From Actinomadura rayongensis (lineage in GTDB: Bacteria; Actinomycetota; Actinomycetes; Streptosporangiales; Streptosporangiaceae), in contig NZ_WUTW01000001.1 in NCBI RefSeq assembly GCF_009831215.1, forward strand, positions 434,001 through 498,000: a DNA stretch of 64,000 nucleotides, given 5' to 3'. Numbering within the stretch: position 1 is the stretch's first letter; every line of letters begins with the position of its first letter. The notes beneath the pieces were generated by a model, which searched no databases, had not been told where the DNA came from, and saw only the letters and a program-made list of their open reading frames with translations. Positions 41,993-50,531 of this stretch are shown here, piece by piece. The position numbers and the translations under genes are program-made.

Positions 41993-42588
41993 CCGCGCTC
42001 GTCCTCGCGACCCGCAACCAGGGCAAGGTCACCGAGCTGCGGCGCATCCTGTCCGGCATCGAGGTCGCCGGGCTCGGCCCGGACGCGCCCGAGGTCCCCG
42101 AGACCGAGCCGACGTTCGAGGGGAACGCGCTGCTCAAGGCCCGCGCCATCGCCGCGCACACCGGGCTCCCCTCCGTCGCCGACGACTCCGGCCTCTGCGT
42201 GGACGCCCTCAACGGCATGCCGGGCATCCTGTCGGCGCGCTGGTCCGGACGGTTCGGCGACGCGGCCCCCGACAAGGACCGCGCCAACCTCAACTTGCTG
42301 CTCGACCAGCTCGCCGACGTCGCGGAGCCCCGCCGGGGCGCCTACTTCGTCTGCGCGGCGGCGCTCGTCGTCCCCGGCGGCGCCGAGCACGTGGTGGAGG
42401 GCCGCATGTACGGGCGGATCATCGACGCGCCGCGCGGCACCGGCGGGTTCGGGTACGACCCGGTGTTCGTCCCGGACGGCGACGACCGCACCACGTCCGA
42501 GCTGTCCCCCGACGAGAAGGACGCCATCAGCCACCGCGGCGTCGCCTTCCGCAAGCTCGCCGAGATCATCCCCGCCGCGATCAGTTAG
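41989..42588 (+). CDS. rdgB: XTP/dITP pyrophosphatase (RdgB/HAM1)
   Basis: 199 residues. It removes non-canonical purine nucleotides such as dITP and XTP from the pool. [18 protein letters not shown] is the nucleotide-binding start; [19 protein letters not shown] has the metal-binding Asp; [19 protein letters not shown] and [14 protein letters not shown] are diagnostic. It overlaps rph by four bases at its start and the convergent MEDS-STAS gene by four bases at its end. Confidence 0.96.
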   Translation: MTALVLATRNQGKVTELRRILSGIEVAGLGPDAPEVPETEPTFEGNALLKARAIAAHTGLPSVADDSGLCVDALNGMPGILSARWSGRFGDAAPDKDRANLNLLLDQLADVAEPRRGAYFVCAAALVVPGGAEHVVEGRMYGRIIDAPRGTGGFGYDPVFVPDGDDRTTSELSPDEKDAISHRGVAFRKLAEIIPAAIS

Positions 42589-43448
42589 GGACGCGGGACG
42601 GGGTCGAGGACGGCGGCGCGGCCGACCTCCAGGCCCGGCAGCATGTTCCAGCCGACCGTCGCGATCACCTCGTGGAGCTGCGACGGCATCCGGTCCAGCA
42701 CGAGCGGCGCCCGGCCCGCGCGCCGCGACGCCACCTCGGCCAGCATGTTCAGCGCGCCGAGGTCGATGAACCGCAGCTCCGCCAGATCCAGGTGGACCGG
42801 CCCGTCGTCGCCGTGCGCCAGCACCGTCGCGAGCGCCTGGTCCAGCACCGTGTGCCGCGACGCGTCCAGCTCGCCGCTCAGCTCCAGCCCGCGCGGATCG
42901 AACGTCCGGACGATCCGCAGCACCGTGTCCTCGAAGTCCGGGTCGGGCGCGGCGTGGACCGAGTGCGCCGCCCGCAGCAGGTCCACCGCGTCGGGCGGGA
43001 CGCGCCGCCGGTCCACCCGGCACAGCACGCTGAGCGCCGCGCTCGGCCGCACCAGGTGGTCCAGCGCGGCGTCGCACGCCATCAGCTCCCGCGTCAGCTC
43101 CGGATCGCGGGCCGCGCACGTCAGGTCCAGCGTGACCCGCACCCCGGCGAACCCGGCGCACTCGGCCGCCTCCACCTCGGCGGTCACCGCGTCCAGCGCC
43201 TTGCGCGGCCCGGTGTGCCCCGCGTGCAGGACGGTCAGCAGCTCCGGCGACGGCGTCCCCACCACGCCCGGGATCCGCGGCTCGGGCTCGGCCGCGACAT
43301 AGACGACCTTCTCGCGCGCCAGCAGCCCGTCCCGGACGAACGCGCCGACCACGTGCTCGTGCTCCTCGGCGCCCGAGCACGCCAGCCACGCGTGGTCGCC
43401 CGCGTGCAGCGCACTGACCGGACGCCGTACCGACCAGAAGGCTTCCAT
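42585..43448 (-). CDS. MEDS-STAS protein (pair II, anti-sigma antagonist-like)
   Basis: 287 residues from ATG 43448. Residues 1-165 are a MEDS sensory domain: LHAGDHAWLACSGAEEHEHV, then EKVVYVAAE. The C-terminal STAS domain runs from about 185: GLELSGELDASRHTVLDQAL, VHLDLAELRFIDLGALNMLA. The site where anti-sigma antagonists carry a phosphorylated Ser/Thr (D-S-[ST]-G-L) reads DLGAL, so normal switch phosphorylation looks impossible. It is the last gene of a four-gene minus-strand run; the MEDS-HATPase gene lies 40 bases upstream. Confidence 0.85.
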   Translation of the reverse strand: MEAFWSVRRPVSALHAGDHAWLACSGAEEHEHVVGAFVRDGLLAREKVVYVAAEPEPRIPGVVGTPSPELLTVLHAGHTGPRKALDAVTAEVEAAECAGFAGVRVTLDLTCAARDPELTRELMACDAALDHLVRPSAALSVLCRVDRRRVPPDAVDLLRAAHSVHAAPDPDFEDTVLRIVRTFDPRGLELSGELDASRHTVLDQALATVLAHGDDGPVHLDLAELRFIDLGALNMLAEVASRRAGRAPLVLDRMPSQLHEVIATVGWNMLPGLEVGRAAVLDPVPRP

Positions 43449-43488
43449 CGTCACCACCGCCGCACCGGCCCGCCGCCTCGCGCCACGC

Positions 43489-44406
43489 TCAGCGGCGGAC
43501 CCGGAGCCGGACGAACGTCCCGCCCCACCCGCCGCGCAGCTCGACCAGATCGACGAGCAACCGCACCGACCACAACCCGAACCCCGTGTCCAGCGCCGAC
43601 CTCGGCGGGACGAACCCGGTCAGCGGCGGGGGCCGCCAGTGCCCGTGGTCGCCGATCTCGCAGACGATCTCGTCGCCGCTCGTCCACACCCACGCTCCCA
43701 TCGGCGGCGTCCCGTGCGCGAGCGCGTTGGCCGCGACCTCGTTGGCGGCCGTCACGAGGTTCTGCGCCGCCGCCGGCGTCAGCTCGTGCGCGTTCGCGCG
43801 CGTCGCGACGAACAACCGCAGCGGCTGGAGGTCGTCGGCCTCGATCGGCAGGTACTCCGCGTCCGCCGGACGGTCGTGGCGGCGCCCGAGGTCCTGCGCG
43901 GCGCTGTAGGACGCCGGGTCGAGGTAGGCGTCGCTCGGGCGCTCGTCCGCGCCGTCCACCACCACCGGATGCGTCAGCCGCACCTGGTCCAGGACGTCGC
44001 CGGGCAGCGTCGACCGGTCGTAGGGGCACAGCGACGACGCGCCCGACCCCGCGAACACCACGTTGATCAGCGACTCGTAGCGCTGCCACTCCAGGCGCTG
44101 CCGCGCGTCGTGGCCGTCCCACACCGGCTCGGCCACCGCGTGGACGCGCAGCGGCGACACCCGGTCGACCAGCTCCAGGTACGCCTTCAGCGTCCGCACC
44201 GGGTGGCGGTAGAACTCGGCCGAGTCGTAGAACTCGATCTCGTCGCGGTGGTCCGCCAGCTCCTCGCGGAGCGGGCCGAGGTTGTCGGGCCGGACGACGG
44301 CGACCGCCGCGCCGCCCACCTCGACCGCCTGGCGCAGGAACGCCCCGGTCGCGGCGAGGAAGTCGCTCCGCCCGTCGTACAGCAGCGCCCGGTGCGTCAG
44401 GCCCAT
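43489..44406 (-). CDS. MEDS-HATPase protein (pair II, RsbA-like anti-sigma kinase)
   Basis: 305 residues from ATG 44406. The MEDS domain covers 1-165 (GLTHRALLYDGRSDFLAATG, LCPYDRSTLPGDVLDQVRLT). The C-terminal GHKL ATPase has the N-box NLVTAANEVAANALAHGTPP, then EIGDHGHWRPP as the D-x-G box, and DTGFGLWSVRLLVDLVEL as the glycine box. It is similar to anti-sigma regulatory kinases of the RsbW/RsbA kind but without a phosphoacceptor His. The start overlaps the upstream MEDS-STAS stop by ten bases, so expression is coupled. Confidence 0.85.
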   Translation of the reverse strand: MGLTHRALLYDGRSDFLAATGAFLRQAVEVGGAAVAVVRPDNLGPLREELADHRDEIEFYDSAEFYRHPVRTLKAYLELVDRVSPLRVHAVAEPVWDGHDARQRLEWQRYESLINVVFAGSGASSLCPYDRSTLPGDVLDQVRLTHPVVVDGADERPSDAYLDPASYSAAQDLGRRHDRPADAEYLPIEADDLQPLRLFVATRANAHELTPAAAQNLVTAANEVAANALAHGTPPMGAWVWTSGDEIVCEIGDHGHWRPPPLTGFVPPRSALDTGFGLWSVRLLVDLVELRGGWGGTFVRLRVRR

Positions 44407-45299
44407 GCGGTCGCGCCCCCGTCCCGTGCGCCGCGCGCCCGTCCGGGGACGAGGCCGGGCAACCGGTTCCAGCCCACCATGTCGATCACGTTCTCCACGT
44501 TCGCCGGGAGGTCGTCCAGGATCAGTGCCTCGCCGCGCGGCAGCGCCAGCGCGTGCCGCACGAGGAGGTTCAGGCCGCCGAGGTCCAGGAAGCCGAGGCC
44601 GCCGCAGTCCAGATGGACGCCGCGCCGGCCGGCCAGCAGACGGCCGAGGTGCTCGGCGAACACCGCGTGCCGGGCGCGGTCCAGCTCGCCCTCGATCCGC
44701 AGGCCGCGCGGCGCGAAACTGCGCGCGATGCGGAGCGTGCCGTCGTCGAACAGCGGATTGCCCTCCACCCGCACCTCGTGCGTGGCGCCCAGTTCGACGA
44801 GCCGGTCGGGCGGGCAGCGGCGCCGGTCGATCTGGCACACCGCCATCGCGACCGTGCTCGGCGACACCGCGTGCGCGAGCCGGTCCTCGCAGCCGAGCAG
44901 GCCCGTCAGGTCGGCGCCGGCGGCGAGGAGCCAGGTGAAGTCCGTCGTGAACCGGACGGCCCGGAACCCCGCCTCGAAGCCGCGCGCCACCTCGCGGTCG
45001 ATCGTGCGGCCGAGCCGGTCGGGGTCGAAGCCGCCCGCCGCGTCCAGGCAGGACTCGGCGCGGGTCAGGACGCGGAGCTGGCCCGTCGCGGCGAACGCCG
45101 CCGGGTCGAACGCGGACATCCCGGGCAGCCGCGCCGCGGGCGCGTCGGTGACGTAGACGATCTTCTCGTTGGTGGCGAGGGCACCGGCGACGAACGGCGC
45201 GACCACATGGTCGCGCTCCTCGGCGCCCGAATACGGCAGCCAGGCGTGGTCGCCCGGCCGGACGTCGTCCACGTATCTGGTGTCGTACCAGGTCCCCAT
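44397..45299 (-). CDS. MEDS-STAS protein (pair I)
   Basis: 300 residues from ATG 45299 (MGTWYDTRYVDDVRPGDHAW). MEDS: RPGDHAWLPYSGAEERDHVV, then NEKIVYVTDAPAARLPGMSA. STAS: GLRIEGELDRARHAVFAEHL and VHLDCGGLGFLDLGGLNLLV. As in its paralogue, the phosphoacceptor motif is DLGGL rather than D-S-[ST]-G-L. It is closely similar in layout to the pair II STAS protein, pointing to duplication. The coupled downstream gene is the pair II HATPase. Confidence 0.85.
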   Translation of the reverse strand: MGTWYDTRYVDDVRPGDHAWLPYSGAEERDHVVAPFVAGALATNEKIVYVTDAPAARLPGMSAFDPAAFAATGQLRVLTRAESCLDAAGGFDPDRLGRTIDREVARGFEAGFRAVRFTTDFTWLLAAGADLTGLLGCEDRLAHAVSPSTVAMAVCQIDRRRCPPDRLVELGATHEVRVEGNPLFDDGTLRIARSFAPRGLRIEGELDRARHAVFAEHLGRLLAGRRGVHLDCGGLGFLDLGGLNLLVRHALALPRGEALILDDLPANVENVIDMVGWNRLPGLVPGRARGARDGGATAWA

Positions 45300-45379
45300 G
45301 CCCTGCCCATCGCGGTGTGTGCGGGTGGGTTCAGCGTACGCCGCCGAGCCGTTTCCGGAAGCCCAATGCATGGAACCCC

Positions 45380-46342
45380 TCACAGAGCGTCCGCGCGGAC
45401 GCCGGGAGTGTCGACCGCCAGGCGCACCGTCGTCCCGCCCTCACCCGTGCGGATGTCCACCCGCGAGCACAGCAGCCGGACGGCCCACAGGCCGAGCCGT
45501 CCGGGCACGCCCGGGGGCGGCGGGACGAACCCGTACCAGGACCGTTCGGGCCACCGGCCGCCGTCGGCGACCTCGCAGACGAACGCGTCCGGCGCCGTCC
45601 ACATGCGAAGGGTGATCGGCGGGGCGCCGTGCGCCTGCGCGTTGGTCATGATCTCGGTGATCGCGACGAGGAGCCGCTGCAACGGCTCCTCGGGGAGCCG
45701 CGCCGTCTGCCGCGCCCAGTCGGCGACGTACGCGCGGATCCAGTACAGGTCGGGCCGCGCGATCCGCAGGGTCTCCGCGGACGCGGGCGGCGGGGGGAGC
45801 GGATCGCGGTCGCACGCCGCGTTGTAGACGTGCGGCTCGACGTAGCCCGGGTTGGCGACGACCCGGTCGCCCCTGACGGTCTCGGGGTGCGTCCGGCGCG
45901 CGTCGGCGATGACCCCGGCGGGCGTGCTGCGCACCGGGTACGGGCACATGATCGCCGCGCCCGTCCGGTGGAACGCCGCGTTGACGATCGCCTCGGTGCG
46001 CTGCCACTCGCGGACCTCGGCGGCGCTCCGGCGCGTCCACGTGGGCTCGGTGAGCAGCCGGAGCCGTCCGCCGCGCTGGGCCGCGACGTCGGCGTCGGCG
46101 AGCGCGGCGGCGAGGGTGCGCGCGGGGTGCGCGTACCACTCGGCCGGGTCCAGGAACTCGACGGCGCCGGTGTCCAGCTCGTCGCCCAGCAGGACACGCG
46201 TCGCGAGCGAGGTCACGGCGAGGACGCGGTCGCCGTCGGCCAGGCCCGCGCGCAGGAACGGGACGGCGCCGGCGAGCAGCCCGTCCGCGCCCTCGTAGGG
46301 CAGCAGCCGGTGGGCGAAGGGTCTCGGGGCGTCGGTCACCAA
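45380..46342 (-). CDS. MEDS-HATPase protein (pair I, RsbA-like)
   Basis: 320 residues. MEDS: FAHRLLPYEGADGLLAGAVP, DRVLAVTSLATRVLLGDELD, CPYPVRSTPAGVIADARRTH. ATPase: LLVAITEIMTNAQAHGAPPI (N-box Glu and Asn), CEVADGGRWPERSWYGFVPP, and GRLGLWAVRLLCSRVDIRTG. It is the first gene of the minus-strand run 46342 to 42585. The upstream 127 bases before tRNA-Leu should hold the promoter of the cassette. Confidence 0.85.
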   Translation of the reverse strand: MVTDAPRPFAHRLLPYEGADGLLAGAVPFLRAGLADGDRVLAVTSLATRVLLGDELDTGAVEFLDPAEWYAHPARTLAAALADADVAAQRGGRLRLLTEPTWTRRSAAEVREWQRTEAIVNAAFHRTGAAIMCPYPVRSTPAGVIADARRTHPETVRGDRVVANPGYVEPHVYNAACDRDPLPPPPASAETLRIARPDLYWIRAYVADWARQTARLPEEPLQRLLVAITEIMTNAQAHGAPPITLRMWTAPDAFVCEVADGGRWPERSWYGFVPPPPGVPGRLGLWAVRLLCSRVDIRTGEGGTTVRLAVDTPGVRADAL

Positions 46343-46469
46343 TGGCCTGCCAGGCGGTCGGTCGGCGGCTCGGATCCGCTCACCCTAGGCGGGTCCGCGT
46401 CGCGTCGCGACCCCCGGTTTTTCAGATACTGGTCAGTTCGGCGAACGGCGGCGGGCCGCCGCCGGAAAG

Positions 46470-46552
46470 TGCGGGCGGGGGGACTCGAACCCCCACGATG
46501 TCTCCATCAACAGGACCTAAACCTGCCGCGTATGCCATTTCGCCACGCCCGC
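46470..46552 (-). tRNA. tRNA-Leu (anticodon UAG)
   Basis: On the minus strand the gene begins GCGGGCGTGGCGAAATGG and ends in the matching CGCCCGC plus discriminator A. The acceptor stem is seven perfect pairs (46546-46552 with 46471-46477). The anticodon loop is TTTAGGT inside a GCAGG/CCTGT-type stem, giving UAG. A long class II variable arm (GATGGAGACATC) follows, and the T arm is GGGGGTTCGAGTCCCCC. CCA is not encoded. Confidence 0.95.
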
Positions 46553-46565
46553 GCGGTCGCCCGCC

Positions 46566-47033
46566 TCAGATCTCCAGGTCGCGGCGCAGGCGCTCGACGT
46601 GACCCGTCGCCTTCACGTTGTAGTACGGCTTCTCGATCACGCCGTCGGCGTCGATGAGGAACGTCGAGCGGATCACGCCGACGACGGCCCGGCCGTAGAG
46701 CTTCTTCTCGCCGTACGCGCCGTACGCCTGGAGCACCTTCGCGTCCGGGTCGGACAGCAGCGGGAACGTCAGGCCCTCCTTGGCGCGGAACTTCGCCAGC
46801 TTGGCGGGCGCGTCGGGGGAGACGCCGACGACCGTCACGCCCGCCGCCTCCAGGTCCCCGAGGGCGCTCTGGAAGTCCACCGACTCCTTGGTGCAGCCCG
46901 GCGTCATCGCCGCCGGGTAGAAGTACAGCACGACCCGCTTCCCGCGCAGCGAGGCGAGCGAGACCGGGACGCCGTCGGCGTCCGGCAGCTCGAATTCGGG
47001 GGCGGGATCGCCGGGCTGAAGTCGGTCGGTCAC
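46566..47033 (-). CDS. bcp: Peroxiredoxin, BCP/PrxQ type
   Basis: 155 residues. A thiol peroxidase that reduces hydrogen peroxide and organic peroxides. The peroxidatic Cys is in FYPAAMTPGCTKESVDFQ (Cys47). The second Cys five residues later, present in two-Cys Bcp, is absent (CTKES then Val), so this is a one-Cys form needing an external thiol. LQPGDPAPEFELPDADG is the family start. It lies just upstream of tRNA-Leu on the minus strand. Confidence 0.93.
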   Translation of the reverse strand: MTDRLQPGDPAPEFELPDADGVPVSLASLRGKRVVLYFYPAAMTPGCTKESVDFQSALGDLEAAGVTVVGVSPDAPAKLAKFRAKEGLTFPLLSDPDAKVLQAYGAYGEKKLYGRAVVGVIRSTFLIDADGVIEKPYYNVKATGHVERLRRDLEI

Positions 47034-47164
47034 CTGGTCCGCCTTTCACGTCGTGCTTCGGGAGTCCACCGTACCGGCTGGGGCGGAGCGGGCGCCGCCG
47101 CCGTGGACCTGCAACACTGGACCGATCATGCGTCGCGCAGGCTGGAACGAGTGAGGAACACCGA

Positions 47165-47458
47165 ATGGCTGACAGGTCCCGCGACCCGGAGGCGCTGGAA
47201 AAGGAGATCGAACGCGCCCGGGCGGAACTGGCGCGGACGATCGACGTCCTGGCGGACCGGGTCAACCCGCGCCACGTCGCGCAGCGCGGCGCCGAGCGCC
47301 TGAAGGAGGAGGCCGGGCTCGTCACGCGCACGGTGAAGACGCTGGTCACCCCGGGCGAGGGCGGCGTGCCCGCCGTCGACCGGCGGGTGCTGGTCGGCGC
47401 GGTCGGGCTCGCCGTGACGGTCACCGTCCTTTTCGCGTGGCGACGGTCGCGCCGCTGA
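47165..47458 (+). CDS. DUF3618 membrane-associated protein
   Basis: 97 residues. EALEKEIERARAELARTIDVLADRVNP is the DUF3618 signature (split here for length only in reading; it spans residues 9-35). A single C-terminal membrane helix VLVGAVGLAVTVTVLFAW ends in RRSRR. It is found throughout actinobacteria near envelope and stress genes; function unknown. It is divergent from bcp, with a terminator shared with the convergent GH4 gene. Confidence 0.88.
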   Translation: MADRSRDPEALEKEIERARAELARTIDVLADRVNPRHVAQRGAERLKEEAGLVTRTVKTLVTPGEGGVPAVDRRVLVGAVGLAVTVTVLFAWRRSRR

Positions 47459-47468
47459 ATTCCCTGGT

Positions 47469-47498
47469 GAAAGCCCCCGGTCGCGGCCGGGGGCTTTC
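47469..47498. terminator. Bidirectional terminator between DUF3618 and GH4 genes
   Basis: A 12-bp perfect stem (47469-47480 with 47487-47498), six-base loop, flanked by TTTC on one side and GAAA on the other. It directly abuts the GH4 stop. Confidence 0.85.
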
Positions 47499-48782
47499 TC
47501 ATTTCCCGGCGGGGAAGAACTGCGGCAGGTGGCGGCGGTGGGCGGCGAGTCCCTCGTCGAGGATGGCCTCGGCCGTGTGCTTGCTGCGGACGAACGGGTG
47601 CGCGAGCAGGGCTTGCAGCGCCAGCCGCCGGGATCCGGTGACGGCGGCGTCGGCGGCCAGCCGCTCGTAGGCGTGGATCGCCTGCGTCAGGCCCCGGACG
47701 GGCGCCGGGAGTTCGCCCATCGTCAGCGGCACCGGCCCGGCGCGGCCGACGATCGCGGGGACCTCCACGACCGCGTCATCCGGCAGGGACGCCACCGCGC
47801 CGCCGTTGCGGGTGTTGACGATCACGCGGCGGCCCTCGTCGCGGTGCAGCGCGCAGATCACGTCGACCGCGAACTCCCCGTGCTCGCCGCCGCCGCGCTC
47901 GCGGCTCGGGTCGGGGTCGTCGCGCTCGGCCTCGGCGGCGACGCCCGCGTAGTAGCCGGGGAGCATCGCGAGGACGTCCTGCGCCCGCGTCGTGCCCTTC
48001 TCCCGCAGCTCGGCGACCACCTCGTCGTGGAAGAAGTAGTACTTGGCGTAGGAGTTCGGCAGGAAGCCGAGCGCCTTCGCCAGCTCCGCCATCCGGGACG
48101 GGTCGCGCCACGGCGTCGCGCCGCCGCCGGGGACCGCCAGGTCGTCCAGCAGGGCGGGCAGGTCCAGCGGGACGCCGTCGAACCGGACGCGCGTCGCCCA
48201 GGTGGCGTGGTTCAGGCCCGTCCAGTCGGCCTCCAGCCGGGCGGCGGGCAGGCCGAGCAGGTCCGCCCACATCTCGGTGTCGCCGACGCTCTGGTCGCAC
48301 AGGCCGATGATCTTCGCGCCGGTGTGCCGGGCGACGGCGTCGGCGACGATGTTCGTCGGGTTGGTGTAGTTGACGATCCACGCGTCCGGCGGGGCGAGCG
48401 CGGCGATCTCCAGCAGCACCGGGACCGACCGCAGCGCCATCAGCAGCCCGCCGGGCCCGGCCGTCTCCTGCCCGACGACGCCGTGCCGCAGCGGGATCGA
48501 CTCGTCCAGGTGCCGCGCCTCCAGCCCGCCGGGGCGGAACGTGGTGAACACGTAGGACGCGCCGTCCAGCGCGGGCTTGAGGTCGGTGTGCGCGGTGACG
48601 GCCAGGTCGGCGCCGCGCGCGGCGAACATGCGGGCCGCGAGCCGCGTCATGACGTCCAGGTGCGCGGCGTCGACGTCGTGGCAGGCGATCTCGGTGCCGG
48701 CCAGGTCGGCGGCGCGGTGCAGCAGGCCCCGGACGATGCCGGGCATGTAGCCGCTGCCCGCCCCGATGACGGCGATCTTCAA
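47499..48782 (-). CDS. Glycoside hydrolase family 4 (6-phospho-beta-glucosidase-like)
   Basis: 427 residues from TTG 48782, chosen because GAGGAG lies seven bases upstream and it gives the family start KIAVIGAGSGYMPGIVRGLL. GH4 enzymes need NAD and a metal: GAGSGYMPG binds NAD, IVNYTNPTNIVADAV is a core motif, and GLCDQS (Cys) with GLNHATWATR (His) supply metal ligands. The C-terminal EVPAIVGRAGPVPLTMGELP is typical. It likely acts on phosphorylated beta-glucosides; no PTS genes are present here. The PfkB kinase ends 11 bases upstream. Confidence 0.88.
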   Translation of the reverse strand: MKIAVIGAGSGYMPGIVRGLLHRAADLAGTEIACHDVDAAHLDVMTRLAARMFAARGADLAVTAHTDLKPALDGASYVFTTFRPGGLEARHLDESIPLRHGVVGQETAGPGGLLMALRSVPVLLEIAALAPPDAWIVNYTNPTNIVADAVARHTGAKIIGLCDQSVGDTEMWADLLGLPAARLEADWTGLNHATWATRVRFDGVPLDLPALLDDLAVPGGGATPWRDPSRMAELAKALGFLPNSYAKYYFFHDEVVAELREKGTTRAQDVLAMLPGYYAGVAAEAERDDPDPSRERGGGEHGEFAVDVICALHRDEGRRVIVNTRNGGAVASLPDDAVVEVPAIVGRAGPVPLTMGELPAPVRGLTQAIHAYERLAADAAVTGSRRLALQALLAHPFVRSKHTAEAILDEGLAAHRRHLPQFFPAGK

Positions 48783-48793
48783 CCGGGCTCCTC

Positions 48794-49846
48794 TCAGCGC
48801 AGCGTCGGTTCGGCGCGGTGGGCCGGACGGCCCGCCGCCGGGATGTGCGGGACGACGAACGCGTACTCGGCCAGCTCCTCGGCCGGGACGTCGGCGGACT
48901 CCCCGAACGCGGCGATCTCGCTCCAGCAGGGCGCGCCGAGCGAGCCGCTGTGGTGCCGCACCGACAGGCCCGCGCACAGGTTCGCGAAGCGCAGCCGCCG
49001 CTCCAGCGGGAACCCGGCGAGCGTCCCGTAGACGAACCCGGCGGCGAACACGTCGCCCGCGCCGGTCGGGTCCAGGGCGCGGACGGGCAGCGCGGGCGCG
49101 GCGGCGCGCTCCCCGGTCGTCCGGTCGACCGCGATCGCGCCGCGCTCGCCGAGCTTCACGACGACGACCGGGACGCGCTCGGCGAGGGCGTCCAGGGCCT
49201 TCTCCGGCGTCGGGGTGCGCGTGTAGGCCATGGCCTCGACGGCGTTGGGGAGGAACACGTCCACGTCGGCCAGGCGGTCCAGGACGTCGGTGGACCACGT
49301 CTCGGTCGGGTCCCAGCCGACGTCGGCGAACACCCGGGTGCCCGCCGCGCGCAGCGCCAGCGCCCAGGCCGGGAGCGGACGGTCGATGTCGACGAAGCAC
49401 GTCGCGGCGACGGGCGCGTCCGCGAACAGCTCGCCGCCAGCGGGCAGCGGGCGCTGGTAGGTGATCATGCTGCGGTCGGCGGCGTGCGCGAGCGACACCG
49501 TGACCGGAGTCGGCCAGCCGGGGACGCGCCGCGACCAGGCGAGGTCGACCTGCTCCTGCTCGGCGAGCGTCCGCCACAGGTAGGAGCCGAACAGGTCGTC
49601 GCCGAACGGGGCGGCGAGGCCGGTGCGCAGGCCGAGCCGGCTCATCGCGACGGCGATGTTCGCGACGCCGCCGGGCGCCGAGCCGAGCCCGTCGGTGATC
49701 AGCTCGGTGCCGGGCAGCGGGAGGCGGGGCAGCCCGGTGAAGATCATGTCCATGAAGACGCGGCCGGTGAGGAACACGTCCAGCGCGCCGGTGTCGCCCG
49801 CCGGGCCGTCCGGCCGCGGGCCCGCGCACGGCTCGGGGGTCGTCAC
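48794..49846 (-). CDS. PfkB-family carbohydrate kinase
   Basis: 350 residues from GTG 49846, whose GTGA overlaps the SIMPL gene stop. PfkB fold marks are LTGRVFMDMIFTGLP, GGVANIAVAMSRLGLRTGLA and FVDIDRPLPAWALAL; the ATP/anion-hole motif with catalytic Asp is LDPTGAGDVFAAGFVYG. It phosphorylates a sugar or nucleoside. Placement directly before the GH4 gene suggests it supplies or follows the phosphorylated sugar on which that enzyme acts. Confidence 0.88.
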   Translation of the reverse strand: MTTPEPCAGPRPDGPAGDTGALDVFLTGRVFMDMIFTGLPRLPLPGTELITDGLGSAPGGVANIAVAMSRLGLRTGLAAPFGDDLFGSYLWRTLAEQEQVDLAWSRRVPGWPTPVTVSLAHAADRSMITYQRPLPAGGELFADAPVAATCFVDIDRPLPAWALALRAAGTRVFADVGWDPTETWSTDVLDRLADVDVFLPNAVEAMAYTRTPTPEKALDALAERVPVVVVKLGERGAIAVDRTTGERAAAPALPVRALDPTGAGDVFAAGFVYGTLAGFPLERRLRFANLCAGLSVRHHSGSLGAPCWSEIAAFGESADVPAEELAEYAFVVPHIPAAGRPAHRAEPTLR

Positions 49847-50493
49847 AGCTCGGGCGGGGTCGCGGTGAACCGGGCCAGCACGGCGGCCCGGACGGTCTGG
49901 ACCTGCGGCTCGACCACGATCGGCGCCGGCTCGTCCTCCGCGCCGCCGCGCGCCGCGGCGGCCATCGGCGCGAACCCGTAGCCGGGGTCCTGCGCGGTCT
50001 CGTCCGACAGCGAGACCAGGCCGGTGAGCCGCGTCCCGAGCGCGCCGGCGTACCCGCGGGCGCGTTCCACGGCCCGCAGGGCGGCCTCGCGCGCGGCGCG
50101 GGCGTGGACCGCGCTGTCCTCCCGGAGCGCCCACTCGGGGCCGTGGACGGACGTGCGCTCCAGGTCGGCCAGCCTCGGCAGCAGCTCGGCGAGGACGGTG
50201 AAGTCCGCCACGGTCAGCTTGTGCACCGCCGTGCCCCGGTAGGCCGCGACGTCGTTGCGCTTGCCGTAGCGGATCTCCGGCGTGACCGACAGCCCGCCGG
50301 TCTCCACCCGCTCCACGGCGGCGCCGTAGGACCGGACGAGGGCGAGGGTCAGCTCGTTGCGCTCGGCGAGCCGGGCGAGCGCGTCCCGCCGCTCGCGCTC
50401 GCGGGCCTGGACGTGGACGGTCACCCGCGCGATCTCCGGCTCGGCCTCCAGGACGGCCTCACCGCGGACGCTGATGACAGGGGCGTCGCTCAT
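49843..50493 (-). CDS. SIMPL (DUF541) domain protein
   Basis: 216 residues from ATG 50493. The SIMPL fold shows ISVRGEAVLEAEPEIARVTV at the start, RNELTLALVRSYGAAVERVE, VAAYRGTAVHKLTVADF, and the helix AREAALRAVERARGYAGALG. No signal peptide is visible, so unlike many SIMPL proteins it may be cytoplasmic. It overlaps the downstream kinase gene by four bases. Function unknown. Confidence 0.88.
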   Translation of the reverse strand: MSDAPVISVRGEAVLEAEPEIARVTVHVQARERERRDALARLAERNELTLALVRSYGAAVERVETGGLSVTPEIRYGKRNDVAAYRGTAVHKLTVADFTVLAELLPRLADLERTSVHGPEWALREDSAVHARAAREAALRAVERARGYAGALGTRLTGLVSLSDETAQDPGYGFAPMAAAARGGAEDEPAPIVVEPQVQTVRAAVLARFTATPPEL

Positions 50494-50531
50494 ACCGGCC
50501 AACCTAGCCGCTCGGTCCGACGGAATGCCCG

